The position numbers and the translations under genes were made by a program. This document shows, piece after piece, positions 52,911-60,732 of a stretch of DNA of 64,000 nt (the stretch's first letter is position 1; every line of letters begins with the position of its first letter). Under the pieces are notes generated by a model. That model saw only the letters and a list, made by a program, of their open reading frames with translations, searched no databases and was not told where the DNA came from. Location of the stretch: positions 372,001 to 436,000 of the forward strand of contig JAHDIH010000005.1 in the NCBI GenBank assembly GCA_020630875.1, in the 5' to 3' direction. Source of the DNA: Deltaproteobacteria bacterium (lineage in GTDB: Bacteria; Myxococcota_A; Polyangia; Haliangiales; Haliangiaceae).

Positions 52911-53339
52911 ATGAACGCTCTGAGCCATCAACAAGTGCGTGAGATACTTCCTCAGCGATTTCCGTTTATCTTTGTAGATACGGTAATTTCGGTAGACGAG
53001 GAGTCCATCGTAGCTAAGAAATGCGTCACGGCAGGTGAGCCTTACTTCTCGGGGCACTTTCCCTCGTTTCCGGTGATGCCAGGCGTGCTACTGGTGGAAG
53101 GTATCGCTCAAACGGCCATTCTTTTGGCCCATCACAATGGGCGCTTTGACAGAGAGACGCAGCAAGTCTTTTTTATGGGAGTGGAGAAGGCGAAGTTTCG
53201 TCAGCCAGTGGTGCCTGGGGATGTAGTGGAGTTCCACGTTCGGCAAACCCGTGGCGGGCGTATCATGAAAGCAGAAGGCAAAGTCTTTGTCGAAGGTAAG
53301 GTAGTTTGTGAAGCTAATATTATTGCTACTATTAAGTAA
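52911..53339 (+). CDS. fabZ: 3-hydroxyacyl-ACP dehydratase FabZ
   Basis: A 142-residue hotdog-fold dehydratase of fatty acid synthesis. Catalytic His49 and Glu63 lie in SGHFPSFPVMPGVLLVEGIA, the exact FabZ signature; LPQRFPFIFVDTV opens the fold and VEKAKFRQPVVPGDV closes it. ATG 52911 is preceded by no strong ribosome site. In many proteobacteria fabZ lies next to lpxA/lpxD; here it follows skp and overlaps the next lipoprotein gene by 32 bp. Confidence 0.96.
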   Translation: MNALSHQQVREILPQRFPFIFVDTVISVDEESIVAKKCVTAGEPYFSGHFPSFPVMPGVLLVEGIAQTAILLAHHNGRFDRETQQVFFMGVEKAKFRQPVVPGDVVEFHVRQTRGGRIMKAEGKVFVEGKVVCEANIIATIK

Positions 53340-54489
53340 CGTTGCGCTGACATCTTGCCGGAAATCAAAGGGGAGCTCGGAAGGCTGGGAGGTTCCTAGC
53401 GAAAACAAGGTAGTGGTGGCAACATCCCTTGATGGCAAGTCCGTGACGCAAGAGGTTGAACCAAATGGCGACCTCGCTACCGCTCAGAAACTCTCAGAAG
53501 CGGTGAGTGGTGCCATCTCAGATGTCACTGATGAGGACTGGTTTGCAATCAGCGCCTCACACCCTCTAAAAATTCACCTCTACAACACCGCTGACTTGGT
53601 GTTGCAAGCTTTAGATAGTGAAGGCCACGTGCTCGCAAAAAGTGACCGGGGGGGCAGTGGGGTCGAAGAATACCTGACGGGGGTAAAAGGCGTTTCGTAT
53701 ATTGTTGTCAGTCACTATAAGACGAAGAAAAAAGTAAAAGCATCGACCTACCAACTGGTGTGGCATGAAGTTTCCGCTAAGCCAGAAGCATGGGACTACG
53801 AACCTAATGACAAGAAGGAACTTGCAGCTCCTTTAGCCGTTGGTGTTTTAAAGCAAGGCACAATAGGTTGGAATAAGGATACCGATTGGTACGTGGTCAC
53901 GCGGGAGGTGGTCGACTCATCGTTTCGTTATCACCTGGAGGTGTTAAACCAAGGGAGAGGCAAATGGAGCATTTCGGTTCACGATGAAACAGGTGTGCTA
54001 CTAAAGCGAACAAAGAAAAAGGCCGGGACACTATCCGTGACAAACCTTTCTCCGTCAGCGGACTGGAAAAGTCTCTACCTCGCTGTCTATGCCGACCGTT
54101 CGTCTGACGGCACCCCTTATTCAGTGAGTCTTATGGAAAGCACTGCAGGGCCGGACTTCGAAAGTGAACCGAACGATACTGCCGAGCGCGCTCAGTCGCT
54201 AGCTTCTGGACAGAAAGCACTAGGCACCGTAGATGAGGCAGACGCAGACGTTTACGTCGTGAATAGCGCCGGAGGCACCGTTGCCGCAACGATAAGCAAT
54301 GGGCAGCTCCAGTATTCACTCGACGGGGTCACGTGGAGTGCCACGCCCACCGCTGGAGCCAAAATATACATGAGGGTGGTTTCGAGTAAGGTTGCTAACT
54401 ATGAACTGAGCGTATTTGTGGTGGAACCAGACGCACTCCCTGCGTCACCGCCGACACAACCAGCGTCAGATCTGGCGGTAGAGCCCTAA
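53308..54489 (+). CDS. lipoprotein with three pre-peptidase-C-like (EPND) domains
   Basis: A 393-residue lipoprotein starting at GTG 53308 inside fabZ. MKLILLLLLSNVALTSCRKS carries lipobox LTSC. Three domains each open with an EPN motif: EVEPNGDLATAQKL, DYEPNDKKELAAPL and ESEPNDTAERAQSL, the pattern of pre-peptidase C-terminal (PPC) domains, which are beta sandwiches found in secreted proteins. The third domain appears shorter. A Pro/Ala-rich tail ends the chain. No enzymatic domain is present, so a binding or structural role is likely. GGTAAGGTAG precedes the start. Confidence 0.85.
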   Translation: MKLILLLLLSNVALTSCRKSKGSSEGWEVPSENKVVVATSLDGKSVTQEVEPNGDLATAQKLSEAVSGAISDVTDEDWFAISASHPLKIHLYNTADLVLQALDSEGHVLAKSDRGGSGVEEYLTGVKGVSYIVVSHYKTKKKVKASTYQLVWHEVSAKPEAWDYEPNDKKELAAPLAVGVLKQGTIGWNKDTDWYVVTREVVDSSFRYHLEVLNQGRGKWSISVHDETGVLLKRTKKKAGTLSVTNLSPSADWKSLYLAVYADRSSDGTPYSVSLMESTAGPDFESEPNDTAERAQSLASGQKALGTVDEADADVYVVNSAGGTVAATISNGQLQYSLDGVTWSATPTAGAKIYMRVVSSKVANYELSVFVVEPDALPASPPTQPASDLAVEP

Positions 54490-54495
54490 TACTAG

Positions 54496-54514
54496 TTGGC
54501 ACGCATCCTGCTTT
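54496..54514 (+). promoter_or_regulatory. sigma-54 type promoter
   Basis: TTGGCACGCATCCTGCTTT has the -24 GG and -12 GC exactly 10 bp apart and matches the consensus TTGGCACG-N4-TTGCTTT at all but one fixed position (C for T). It lies 32 bp before ATG 54547, giving a short leader with AAAAAAGGACAAAGCA before the start. The regulator is not apparent in the window. Confidence 0.65.
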
Positions 54515-54546
54515 GTACCTTGGCATAACCAAAAAAGGACAAAGCA

Positions 54547-55347
54547 ATGAAACACATAATCCCTATTCTCACGATTTCTATTTTCTCGATCTCTTGCAGT
54601 AAAGACAAAGTGGCTAAACAGAACGAGCCACTTGTTGCTCAGCAAGAATACAAAGCCCCTATACTTCCTGAGCCCGTTCCTGCGCCTGTCGTCCCCACGG
54701 AGCCGGAACTTAAAGCAGAGCCGGTCTTAAAACCAACTCCCGCCCCTAAAGACTACGCTGGCATAATCGCTCTTGCGAAAACGTCGCCACATGAGGAGGC
54801 CATTCCCCTTCTTGAAAAAGCGATGGAGCTGCATCCCAAGCGAACCAAACCTCGCATTGAACTAGCCAGGGCTTACCTCACCGCGGGAGACGTTAAGGCC
54901 GCGAGAGACTCCATAGAAAGTGCTCTTGAAATCAGTGAGTCGTCCTCTTACGCATGGAACACGTTGGGAAGGGTTGAACTTATGGCGGGAGATCTGGAAG
55001 CTGCAGTTGACGCATTTTCGACGGCGGTCGAGAAAAACGAAGACAACGGCTACGCATGGAACAACCTTGGACTTGTACTGATGAAGCAAAAAAGAATAGA
55101 AGAGGCCGTAGTAAGCTTTGAGCGAGCCACGGCAGGCAGTCAACCAAAGCATTACATGTGGAACAACCTTGGACACGCCTACGAGCACCTTGGAAAAGTT
55201 AAATTGGCCAAAGCGGCGTACGGGCAAGCCGCAGATGCAGGATCGGTCAAAGCGGAAGCAAATATGGAGCGTCTCAAAGACGTGACTCTCTTGGTAGTGG
55301 CTCCGCTCGAGAATCAAGAAGAAGAGCTTGAAGTAGTCTCACAGTAG
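54547..55347 (+). CDS. TPR lipoprotein
   Basis: A 266-residue lipoprotein. MKHIIPILTISIFSISCSKD has lipobox SISC; a Pro/Glu/Val-rich linker (about 35-75) spans away from the membrane, and TPR repeats follow (PRIELARAYLTAGDVKAARD, YAWNTLGRVELMAGDLEAAV, YAWNNLGLVLMKQKRIEEAV, YMWNNLGHAYEHLGKVKLAK). The acidic tail LENQEEELEVVSQ ends the chain. A protein-protein scaffold in the periplasm is likely. A sigma-54 promoter lies upstream, hinting that its expression is activator-controlled. Confidence 0.86.
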   Translation: MKHIIPILTISIFSISCSKDKVAKQNEPLVAQQEYKAPILPEPVPAPVVPTEPELKAEPVLKPTPAPKDYAGIIALAKTSPHEEAIPLLEKAMELHPKRTKPRIELARAYLTAGDVKAARDSIESALEISESSSYAWNTLGRVELMAGDLEAAVDAFSTAVEKNEDNGYAWNNLGLVLMKQKRIEEAVVSFERATAGSQPKHYMWNNLGHAYEHLGKVKLAKAAYGQAADAGSVKAEANMERLKDVTLLVVAPLENQEEELEVVSQ

Positions 55348-55390
55348 ATTGAAACTGGCCAAAGCCAGGGGTACGGGCTAAAGTCTCGTT

Positions 55391-56041
55391 ATGAGATGGC
55401 TGCTTGTACCCCTTTGGTTGGTTTCGTCATGCATGGCCAACAGTAAAGCTGCAGGGCCAGAGCAAGTAATTGAGTCTTATCGAGAGGCACTGGCATCGGG
55501 GGCTCATGACAAAGCGTACTCACTCATGTCTACCGACTTTCAAGCAACGGTAACGCTAGACCAATTTAAAAAACTCATCGAGCAAAACAAGCAGCTAGTA
55601 GACGAAACCCAAGCATTACTAAAACGGCCTAAAGACGTCACGGTGTCGGCCGAGTACGATTATGGGCTCGGAGATCGACTTAGGTTCGTTCGCAGCGGTG
55701 GCGTTTGGAAGTTGGTGTCAAATCCAATTGACTATTACGGTGCTGAGACGCCGCGACGGGCACTACGTTCGTTTGTTCGCGCCTTTAAACATCAACGCTG
55801 GGACGTCATGCTTGAGTTCGTTCCACGGAGGTACAGAGAGCAGACCACGGCAAAGCAGATTGAAACGCAGTTTTCTGGGGTTGGGGCAGAAGATTTAGTA
55901 GAAAAGATGAAATTACTTGAAGAAAATCTCAGTGAGCCGATAATTGAAAACGTGGATACCGCACAAATGTCGTATGGAGATCTGTATCAGGTGGTACTTG
56001 TGCGAGAAGTAGGTAAGTGGAAAATCAAAGACTTAGACTAA
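55391..56041 (+). CDS. lipoprotein with two NTF2-like (DUF4878-type) units
   Basis: A 216-residue predicted lipoprotein. MRWLLVPLWLVSSCMANSKA has lipobox VSSC. Two related units follow (about 22-115 and 120-216): each opens with a helix (PEQVIESYREALASGAHDKA and PRRALRSFVRAFKHQRWDVM), followed by a core and closed by a strand pair (VWKLVSNPIDYY and GKWKIKDLD). This resembles NTF2-like DUF4878 domains. No catalytic residues are evident. It is 43 bp after the TPR lipoprotein gene and probably belongs to the same transcript. Confidence 0.78.
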   Translation: MRWLLVPLWLVSSCMANSKAAGPEQVIESYREALASGAHDKAYSLMSTDFQATVTLDQFKKLIEQNKQLVDETQALLKRPKDVTVSAEYDYGLGDRLRFVRSGGVWKLVSNPIDYYGAETPRRALRSFVRAFKHQRWDVMLEFVPRRYREQTTAKQIETQFSGVGAEDLVEKMKLLEENLSEPIIENVDTAQMSYGDLYQVVLVREVGKWKIKDLD

Positions 56042-56147
56042 AGCCAAAAGTTGGCATGAATATTCTTCACGGATTGCATGTCAAATTGCTGTGGTTAGGT
56101 TAAAATAAAGTAATGGGCAGAACGTCCAAAACACAGAAAGGCACATC

Positions 56148-56309
56148 ATGCTAGACCCGTGGATCATAGAAGAAATACGAAAACGAGAAAAGCGCGACAA
56201 TAGGCCAAGGGTTGAGCCACCTGAGCCCCCAATGATTCGCCCCGAGGAAACTCCAGAAGCGACCCCGGCGGACAAGCAGCGACGCGGCGTCACCATCATA
56301 GATATCTAG
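56148..56309 (+). CDS. small conserved-type protein (53 aa)
   Basis: The frame at 56148 encodes a 53-residue protein, MLDPWIIEEIRKREKRDNRP at the start, a Pro/Glu-rich middle (VEPPEPPMIRPEETPEATP) and RRGVTIIDI at the end. Many bacteria encode small proteins of this shape (DPWIIEEI-R start, Pro-rich middle, GVxIIxI end) that are usually unnamed; that link is from memory of the pattern. AGAAAGG precedes the ATG and a terminator follows directly, which together support a real gene. Function unknown. Confidence 0.65.
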   Translation: MLDPWIIEEIRKREKRDNRPRVEPPEPPMIRPEETPEATPADKQRRGVTIIDI

Positions 56310-56314
56310 AAAAC

Positions 56315-56339
56315 GGCCCCTTTTTGGGGCCATTTTTTT
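56315..56339 (+). terminator. rho-independent terminator after small gene
   Basis: GGCCCC (56315-56320) pairs with GGGGCC (56326-56331) around TTTTT, followed by A and seven T (56333-56339). Confidence 0.8.
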
Positions 56340-56352
56340 GGTGAAACAGAAC

Positions 56353-56381
56353 TTGCGTAATCCGAGCGACATTGCTAGTTT
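56353..56381 (+). promoter_or_regulatory. tRNA-Glu promoter
   Basis: TTGCGT (56353-56358), 17 bp spacer and TAGTTT (56376-56381), 9 bp before the tRNA. Same spacing and nearly the same elements as the tRNA-Thr promoter. Confidence 0.55.
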
Positions 56382-56390
56382 GCGCTCGCT

Positions 56391-56465
<75 letters not shown>

Positions 56466-56472
56466 GCTTTTA

Positions 56473-56505
56473 AGCCGCTTCTCTGGAGCGGCTTTCGCTG
56501 TTTTT
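56473..56505 (+). terminator. rho-independent terminator after tRNA-Glu
   Basis: AGCCGCT (56473-56479) pairs with AGCGGCT (56487-56493) around TCTCTGG. TTTTT follows at 56501-56505 after TTCGCTG, a weak T-run position, so efficiency may be partial. Confidence 0.6.
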
Positions 56506-56520
56506 GGGTACAATTGTGTT

Positions 56521-57090
56521 GTGAAAAGTGCAGCCGAGGGTTTGAAACTAGCCCGAATGTTTGAGGAGGGAGAGGGGCAGCTTGCTGACCAGGCGCCCGA
56601 TGTCTACGAACTTGTCATAGAAAAATTTCCCAATAGCCGGGAAGCAGAACTTGCCCGGATAGCTTTGGCAGTTCTACGTCCAGGTAGCACTTGCTTGAGT
56701 GAATCGGGACTGGCACGCGATTTCAAGGACAGTCCTGAGCCAATTCGCATTCTAAGCCAAATTATCGAAGGGTTGTATGCAGGCTTAGATGATGACAACG
56801 ACGAAGGTCGTCGCAAGCTCAAATTTTACTATGAGCGACTAGCGACAATTACGGATCAGTCAGCGCGGAGCGATGTACTTGCCGCCACCTATCGCTGCCG
56901 AAGCTGCAATAATCTTCATTGCATGATGCACCGCTATCAACTGTCGGGGATGGCAGGCATGAGCCGTGAGAATGTCGGCGCAATGCTCGCTGTAATTTGC
57001 GACTACTGCGGCGACACCAAACACGTGCACGAAGCTACTATCAATAGACGAGATATAGGGCTGATTGTACGAATGTTTTGGGATTACTAG
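56521..57090 (+). CDS. hypothetical protein with paired Cys
   Basis: A 189-residue soluble protein starting at GTG 56521. No family is recognised. The N-terminal half is helical and acidic (AAEGLKLARMFEEGEGQLAD, ELVIEKFPNSREAELARIAL), looking like TPR-type hairpins. The C-terminal half has CRSCNNLHCMMHRYQ and CDYCGDTKHVHEAT, four Cys with His nearby that could bind zinc. The gene follows tRNA-Glu. Confidence 0.72.
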   Translation: MKSAAEGLKLARMFEEGEGQLADQAPDVYELVIEKFPNSREAELARIALAVLRPGSTCLSESGLARDFKDSPEPIRILSQIIEGLYAGLDDDNDEGRRKLKFYYERLATITDQSARSDVLAATYRCRSCNNLHCMMHRYQLSGMAGMSRENVGAMLAVICDYCGDTKHVHEATINRRDIGLIVRMFWDY

Positions 57091-57125
57091 TAGATGTGGG
57101 GCATGGGTTGGAATCTTTCTAATTC

Positions 57126-58145
57126 TCAATCGTTGGGTGTGATTGGTCCAGCCACTACTTTGCCGTTCAGGCTGGTGATTTCCATCATGAAGCGGCTGAC
57201 TTCTTTATCGCAATATAAGTCGAAATGAGACTGAATCAGCATGCTCTTGTCGCTAATTCGTATGACCTCGTAGTGACCGCGAAATGTTTTAGGGAAAACC
57301 ACGCCGAGGGCCTCCCAGGCTTCCCAGTCGGCACGCATCGGAGTGCTGTGGTATGTTTCGTATTGCTGCCTCCACTTAACACGGTCGCAGCTAATCCACG
57401 ACGGAGTTAAGGAGATGGACTTTGGCATTTTTCCATTTTTTAGGTAGTGGTCGATAACCGCGGTGGCGACATTAGACATTACTATCTCAGCCTCGCTTAC
57501 TTTCGCTGGAGTTACGTTTTTTTTCTTACTCATTACTCCCGTCGCGACTGTGTTTTCTTGGACTATTGATATTGTAGAACTCCTAGAAGTGATTTTGCCA
57601 TCGCATTTTTCGTCAATGTACATTGTGAAGGTGCCACTGTTTTCGCTTGTCTTGATGTATTCTATAGACTGGTGCAATGGCCATTCGGAAAGTCCCAACT
57701 TGGACCATGATTCAAAATCTTGTGCTTCTTGGATCCATCCTCCATCGCAGGTAATTTTGTTTGGGGTTCTTGCGATGGACTCAGGGAGCGTCTTGCCTTC
57801 GTTCACGGAGCTCTGTAGTCCTTCTTTAAATGTGGTGAGAATATCTGTGAAGTTGCTATCGATATCCTTGGTCGATGTAGGTTTATCGATAGTTTTCACC
57901 AGTAATTCGGCCAGTTTAATATGGGGGCAAGATGTCATCGTCTCACAGCTCGCTTCTTTAGAGCATTGTAAGTAAATATCTTGAATTGCTTCGCTTTGCG
58001 ACAACCAGGCCTTCTTTGACTCAGAACGAGACGGTAGTTTGACTGATGTGCCTTCCTCGCTGGCACACATTTTCATTTTTTCGTACACTATCTCAAAGTC
58101 GCTTTTGCACGAGACAATCAATAGTAAAACAATGGCATAGCGCAT
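57126..58145 (-). CDS. lipoprotein with tandem pilin-like globular domains
   Basis: A 339-residue lipoprotein; MRYAIVLLLIVSCKSDFEIV has lipobox VSC. After an N-terminal Cys-containing helical part, two related units of about 120 residues appear. In each, a helix (EGLQSSVNEGKTLPESIART; AVIDHYLKNGKMPKSISLTP) precedes TPNKITCD or TPSWISCD, then FESWSKLGLSEWPL or WEAWEALGVVFPKT, then strands and EKCDGKITSRS or LYCDKEVSRFM. This W-x2-LG...CD pattern recalls the C-terminal domain of pilin-like proteins in myxobacteria; that comparison is by eye. Lacks the N-terminal pilin helix. Function unknown. Confidence 0.75.
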   Translation of the reverse strand: MRYAIVLLLIVSCKSDFEIVYEKMKMCASEEGTSVKLPSRSESKKAWLSQSEAIQDIYLQCSKEASCETMTSCPHIKLAELLVKTIDKPTSTKDIDSNFTDILTTFKEGLQSSVNEGKTLPESIARTPNKITCDGGWIQEAQDFESWSKLGLSEWPLHQSIEYIKTSENSGTFTMYIDEKCDGKITSRSSTISIVQENTVATGVMSKKKNVTPAKVSEAEIVMSNVATAVIDHYLKNGKMPKSISLTPSWISCDRVKWRQQYETYHSTPMRADWEAWEALGVVFPKTFRGHYEVIRISDKSMLIQSHFDLYCDKEVSRFMMEITSLNGKVVAGPITPND

Positions 58146-58330
58146 GATGTAACCCTACCACGAGTTATCAGTTCTCGAACGCAGTTCGGCTCCAATAAGA
58201 CAACGAGGGGCAACGCAAGAGTACCTCCGCAATCGCCGCGGATTCGGGAGCAACCTCATGAATTTCCGCTTCTTTTTTTCGTTCAATCCTTAAGACTAAA
58301 AAGCAAGTGCTAAACTTTCTACTTACGCAG
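58146..58330. other. intergenic region, nothing identified
   Basis: This 185 bp stretch between two divergent-to-tandem lipoprotein genes on the minus strand shows no open frame with support and no clear terminator. A TTAGCACTTGCTTTTT on the minus strand looks like a shortened sigma-54 site but its spacing is wrong. Confidence 0.5.
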
Positions 58331-59005
58331 TTACGGGCATTCGGTGGTGATGACACGCTCGATGTCTTCGCCGTAGTAAAACTTGAGAATTTCTCGGTAC
58401 GATACGCCTGCTTCCGACAAGCAATCTGCACCATTTTGCGACATGCATCCGCGGTTGGCGTAGTTGTTGGGGTCGATGAATCCCAATGAGGTTTGCGTAA
58501 GCTCGTCCCCACTGACGCCTTCGTTGTAGGTGACGAATCGTTCGGTATCAAAATCTTCGTCGGTTCCCCCTAGGCAGGCTGGTGGCGCTTGCCGGGCACC
58601 TGCGACGTAGAAGGCAGCAACGCGAGTGTTCTGATACATTAGTATTTCACCTGTCGTGGCAGCGACGGCATCGTAATGTTTCTGCTCCGGTGGGTTGTTG
58701 CAGGTGTACACTTGATTGGCTTGGCCATCTTTTATCTCACCGTTCTGTTCGATGGTGTAGTAGAGGTACGCTCGAGTGGCGACCGCTTGTGCTTTAAGAG
58801 CCTCCTTGTCGGCGTTGCCGTTTTCGCACGCCACCACCGCAGGTAAGTAGTCCGCTTCCATGGCAACATCTCCGATTCCTTCGACGTTGGCCACGCAACT
58901 TTCCATCGAAACGCCACCGTCGGTTTGACCTGCGTCGGGGCCGGTACCGAAAGGCGCCGATCCAGGACATCCGGTCAATAAGACCAAAGCAAATAAGGCT
59001 CGCAC
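58331..59005 (-). CDS. SpoIID/LytB-domain lipoprotein
   Basis: A 224-residue lipoprotein. MRALFALVLLTGCPGSAPFG has lipobox LTGC. The domain reads MEADYLPAVVACENGNADKE then ALKAQAVATRAYLYY, which matches the SpoIID/LytB signature (a peptidoglycan lytic transglycosylase domain), and TTGEILMYQNTRVAAFY followed by a C-terminal ANRGCMSQNGADCLSEAGVSYREIL matches its later part. In sporulating Firmicutes it digests septal peptidoglycan; outside them the substrate is unknown. Extra Cys pairs suggest disulphides in the periplasm. Confidence 0.85.
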   Translation of the reverse strand: MRALFALVLLTGCPGSAPFGTGPDAGQTDGGVSMESCVANVEGIGDVAMEADYLPAVVACENGNADKEALKAQAVATRAYLYYTIEQNGEIKDGQANQVYTCNNPPEQKHYDAVAATTGEILMYQNTRVAAFYVAGARQAPPACLGGTDEDFDTERFVTYNEGVSGDELTQTSLGFIDPNNYANRGCMSQNGADCLSEAGVSYREILKFYYGEDIERVITTECP

Positions 59006-59091
59006 GTCGTAATCGTAACTTCTGCTCCAGCGTGGTGCAATAGCTCTGGTGAATCCTTGCGAAGGCGCTTGCCGCCGGCCACTATGGGCCT

Positions 59092-59793
59092 ATGGTAGAC
59101 CTTAGCCCGGATAAAATTGTCATGATTGTACAAATGCTTGTCACGTTGATTCTTAGCGTTTGCGTACATGAATTTGGTCACGCATGGGTTGCTGCCAAGC
59201 TTGGCGATAAAACACCAGTGCTGCAAGGTAGAGTAACTTTGAACCCTCTGGCGCATGCCGATCCCGTGGGAACGGTTGCGTTTCCTTTGATAGGCGCATT
59301 ATTTGGTGGGGCTGGTTTTGGTTGGGGAAAGCCTGTCATGGTTCATCCTCCATCGTTCACGAAGCGTTTTACCATGCGCACGGGGCATATGTTTGTGGCG
59401 CTGGCAGGCCCCGCAATGAATCTTATCTTCGCAGCCTTTCTTATCGCACTTGCCTTTGCACTTGCTCAGGCCGGAGTTATTGAACCTGAAATAATGAGTC
59501 AGGCAGCAGGGCGGGGCGTCTATTTCGACAGAACGTACCCCATCGAAACCGCACTCGTTTTTGGTATTTACCTAAATTTCATCCTAATGATTTTCAATCT
59601 CATACCAGCGCATCCTCTTGATGGCGGCGCCGTGTTGGAAGGGCTTTTGCCCGCTAAGGCGGTTCCGAAGTATCGTGAGCTTTCGGTTTACGGTCCGTTT
59701 GTCTTGATGGCCTTTATCTTTATCGAGCCGCTTCGCGTCGTTATTGGTTGGCCTGCTGAGCAACTGATGACCTTGGTCTCCATGATGTTTTAA
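59092..59793 (+). CDS. site-2 protease family (M50) metalloprotease
   Basis: A 233-residue polytopic membrane protein with HEFGHAWVAAKLGD (zinc site 1), LNPLAHADPVG (variation of the NPxxH motif), and NLIPAHPLDGGAVLEGLLPA (motif with the third zinc ligand Asp). It lacks PDZ domains, so it is a minimal rhomboid-like S2P of the type encoded next to scpA in Myxococcota. Substrates unknown. It starts at ATG 59092 and is about 90 bp from the start of scpA, in the same direction. Confidence 0.92.
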   Translation: MVDLSPDKIVMIVQMLVTLILSVCVHEFGHAWVAAKLGDKTPVLQGRVTLNPLAHADPVGTVAFPLIGALFGGAGFGWGKPVMVHPPSFTKRFTMRTGHMFVALAGPAMNLIFAAFLIALAFALAQAGVIEPEIMSQAAGRGVYFDRTYPIETALVFGIYLNFILMIFNLIPAHPLDGGAVLEGLLPAKAVPKYRELSVYGPFVLMAFIFIEPLRVVIGWPAEQLMTLVSMMF

Positions 59794-59880
59794 TAATTTC
59801 AGTGCCTTATGCCTGCTGTTCGATCTCTCATAGGGGGATCGTATGGTGCCATCGATTTCTACTTACGATCGGTCGCAAAG

Positions 59881-60732
59881 ATGTTAACACCAGCAGTGAA
59901 TATGGATTACCGCGTTAATTTGGAGGTATTCGAAGGTCCCCTCGACCTTTTGCTCCATCTTGTGCGCAAACACGAGCTGGACATTTTGGACATTCCCATT
60001 TCGTTCGTCACGACTAAGTACAACGAGTATTTGGATGTCATGACGGAACTAAATATCGACGTAGCTGGTGAATATTTGGTGATGGCTGCAACGCTCGCGC
60101 AGATCAAGTCACGAGAGCTTTTACCTAGAGAGCAAAATCTCATCGAGGATGAGGAGTTAGAAGAGGAACTGGGAGACCCACGAGGAGAGCTCATCCGCCG
60201 TCTGCTTGCGTATCAGAAATACAAAGACGCTGCGGTGTCTCTTGGCAATCGACCGGTGGTAGGACGTAACGTTTGGTCTCGTGGCACCTCGCAGGAAGAC
60301 GCGTTGTCGGATGTGGTGAACCAACAAGCGCAGGCCGCACTTGCTGAGGTTCCTGTGGATAAGCTTCTGATGGCACTAAAGCGCGTGTTTGAAAGGGCGC
60401 GCATTTCGCTTGTTCATCAGGTAAGCGTAGAGAAGCTGAGTGTCTCAGAACGAATCAATCAGCTTGTCGATAAACTAGGCAATCAAGATCGCATCACCTT
60501 TTTTTCGTGTTTCAAAAACATTCTCGATAAAGAGGCGGTATCTGCGCAAGAAGTAAAACAAGAAGCAATTGTGACGTTTTTGGCGGTGCTTGAGATGTGC
60601 CGTTTGCAATTGGTTCGAGTAACGCAACAAGAAAACTCTGATGAACTTTGGATAATACGAAAGTCCAGTTCTATCGAAGAAGAAGCATCCTACAAAGTAG
60701 CGAAGGCAAGTAGTTATGAATACGACAGTTGA
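59881..60732 (+). CDS. scpA: segregation and condensation protein A
   Basis: A 283-residue kleisin partner of SMC, which with ScpB forms the bacterial condensin. It begins with [20 protein letters not shown] and continues with [20 protein letters not shown] and [15 protein letters not shown], all typical of ScpA. The C-terminal winged helix ([30 protein letters not shown]) binds SMC. I chose ATG 59881, close to the family start; ATG 59809 in the same frame would add 24 residues without family support, and ATG 59902 is also possible. It overlaps scpB by 17 bp. Confidence 0.93.
   Translation: MLTPAVNMDYRVNLEVFEGPLDLLLHLVRKHELDILDIPISFVTTKYNEYLDVMTELNIDVAGEYLVMAATLAQIKSRELLPREQNLIEDEELEEELGDPRGELIRRLLAYQKYKDAAVSLGNRPVVGRNVWSRGTSQEDALSDVVNQQAQAALAEVPVDKLLMALKRVFERARISLVHQVSVEKLSVSERINQLVDKLGNQDRITFFSCFKNILDKEAVSAQEVKQEAIVTFLAVLEMCRLQLVRVTQQENSDELWIIRKSSSIEEEASYKVAKASSYEYDS

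Noticed and set aside
58290-58315. TTAGCACTTGCTTTTT as a sigma-54 promoter on the minus strand
   Set aside because: The -24 and -12 elements are about 4 bp too close together.
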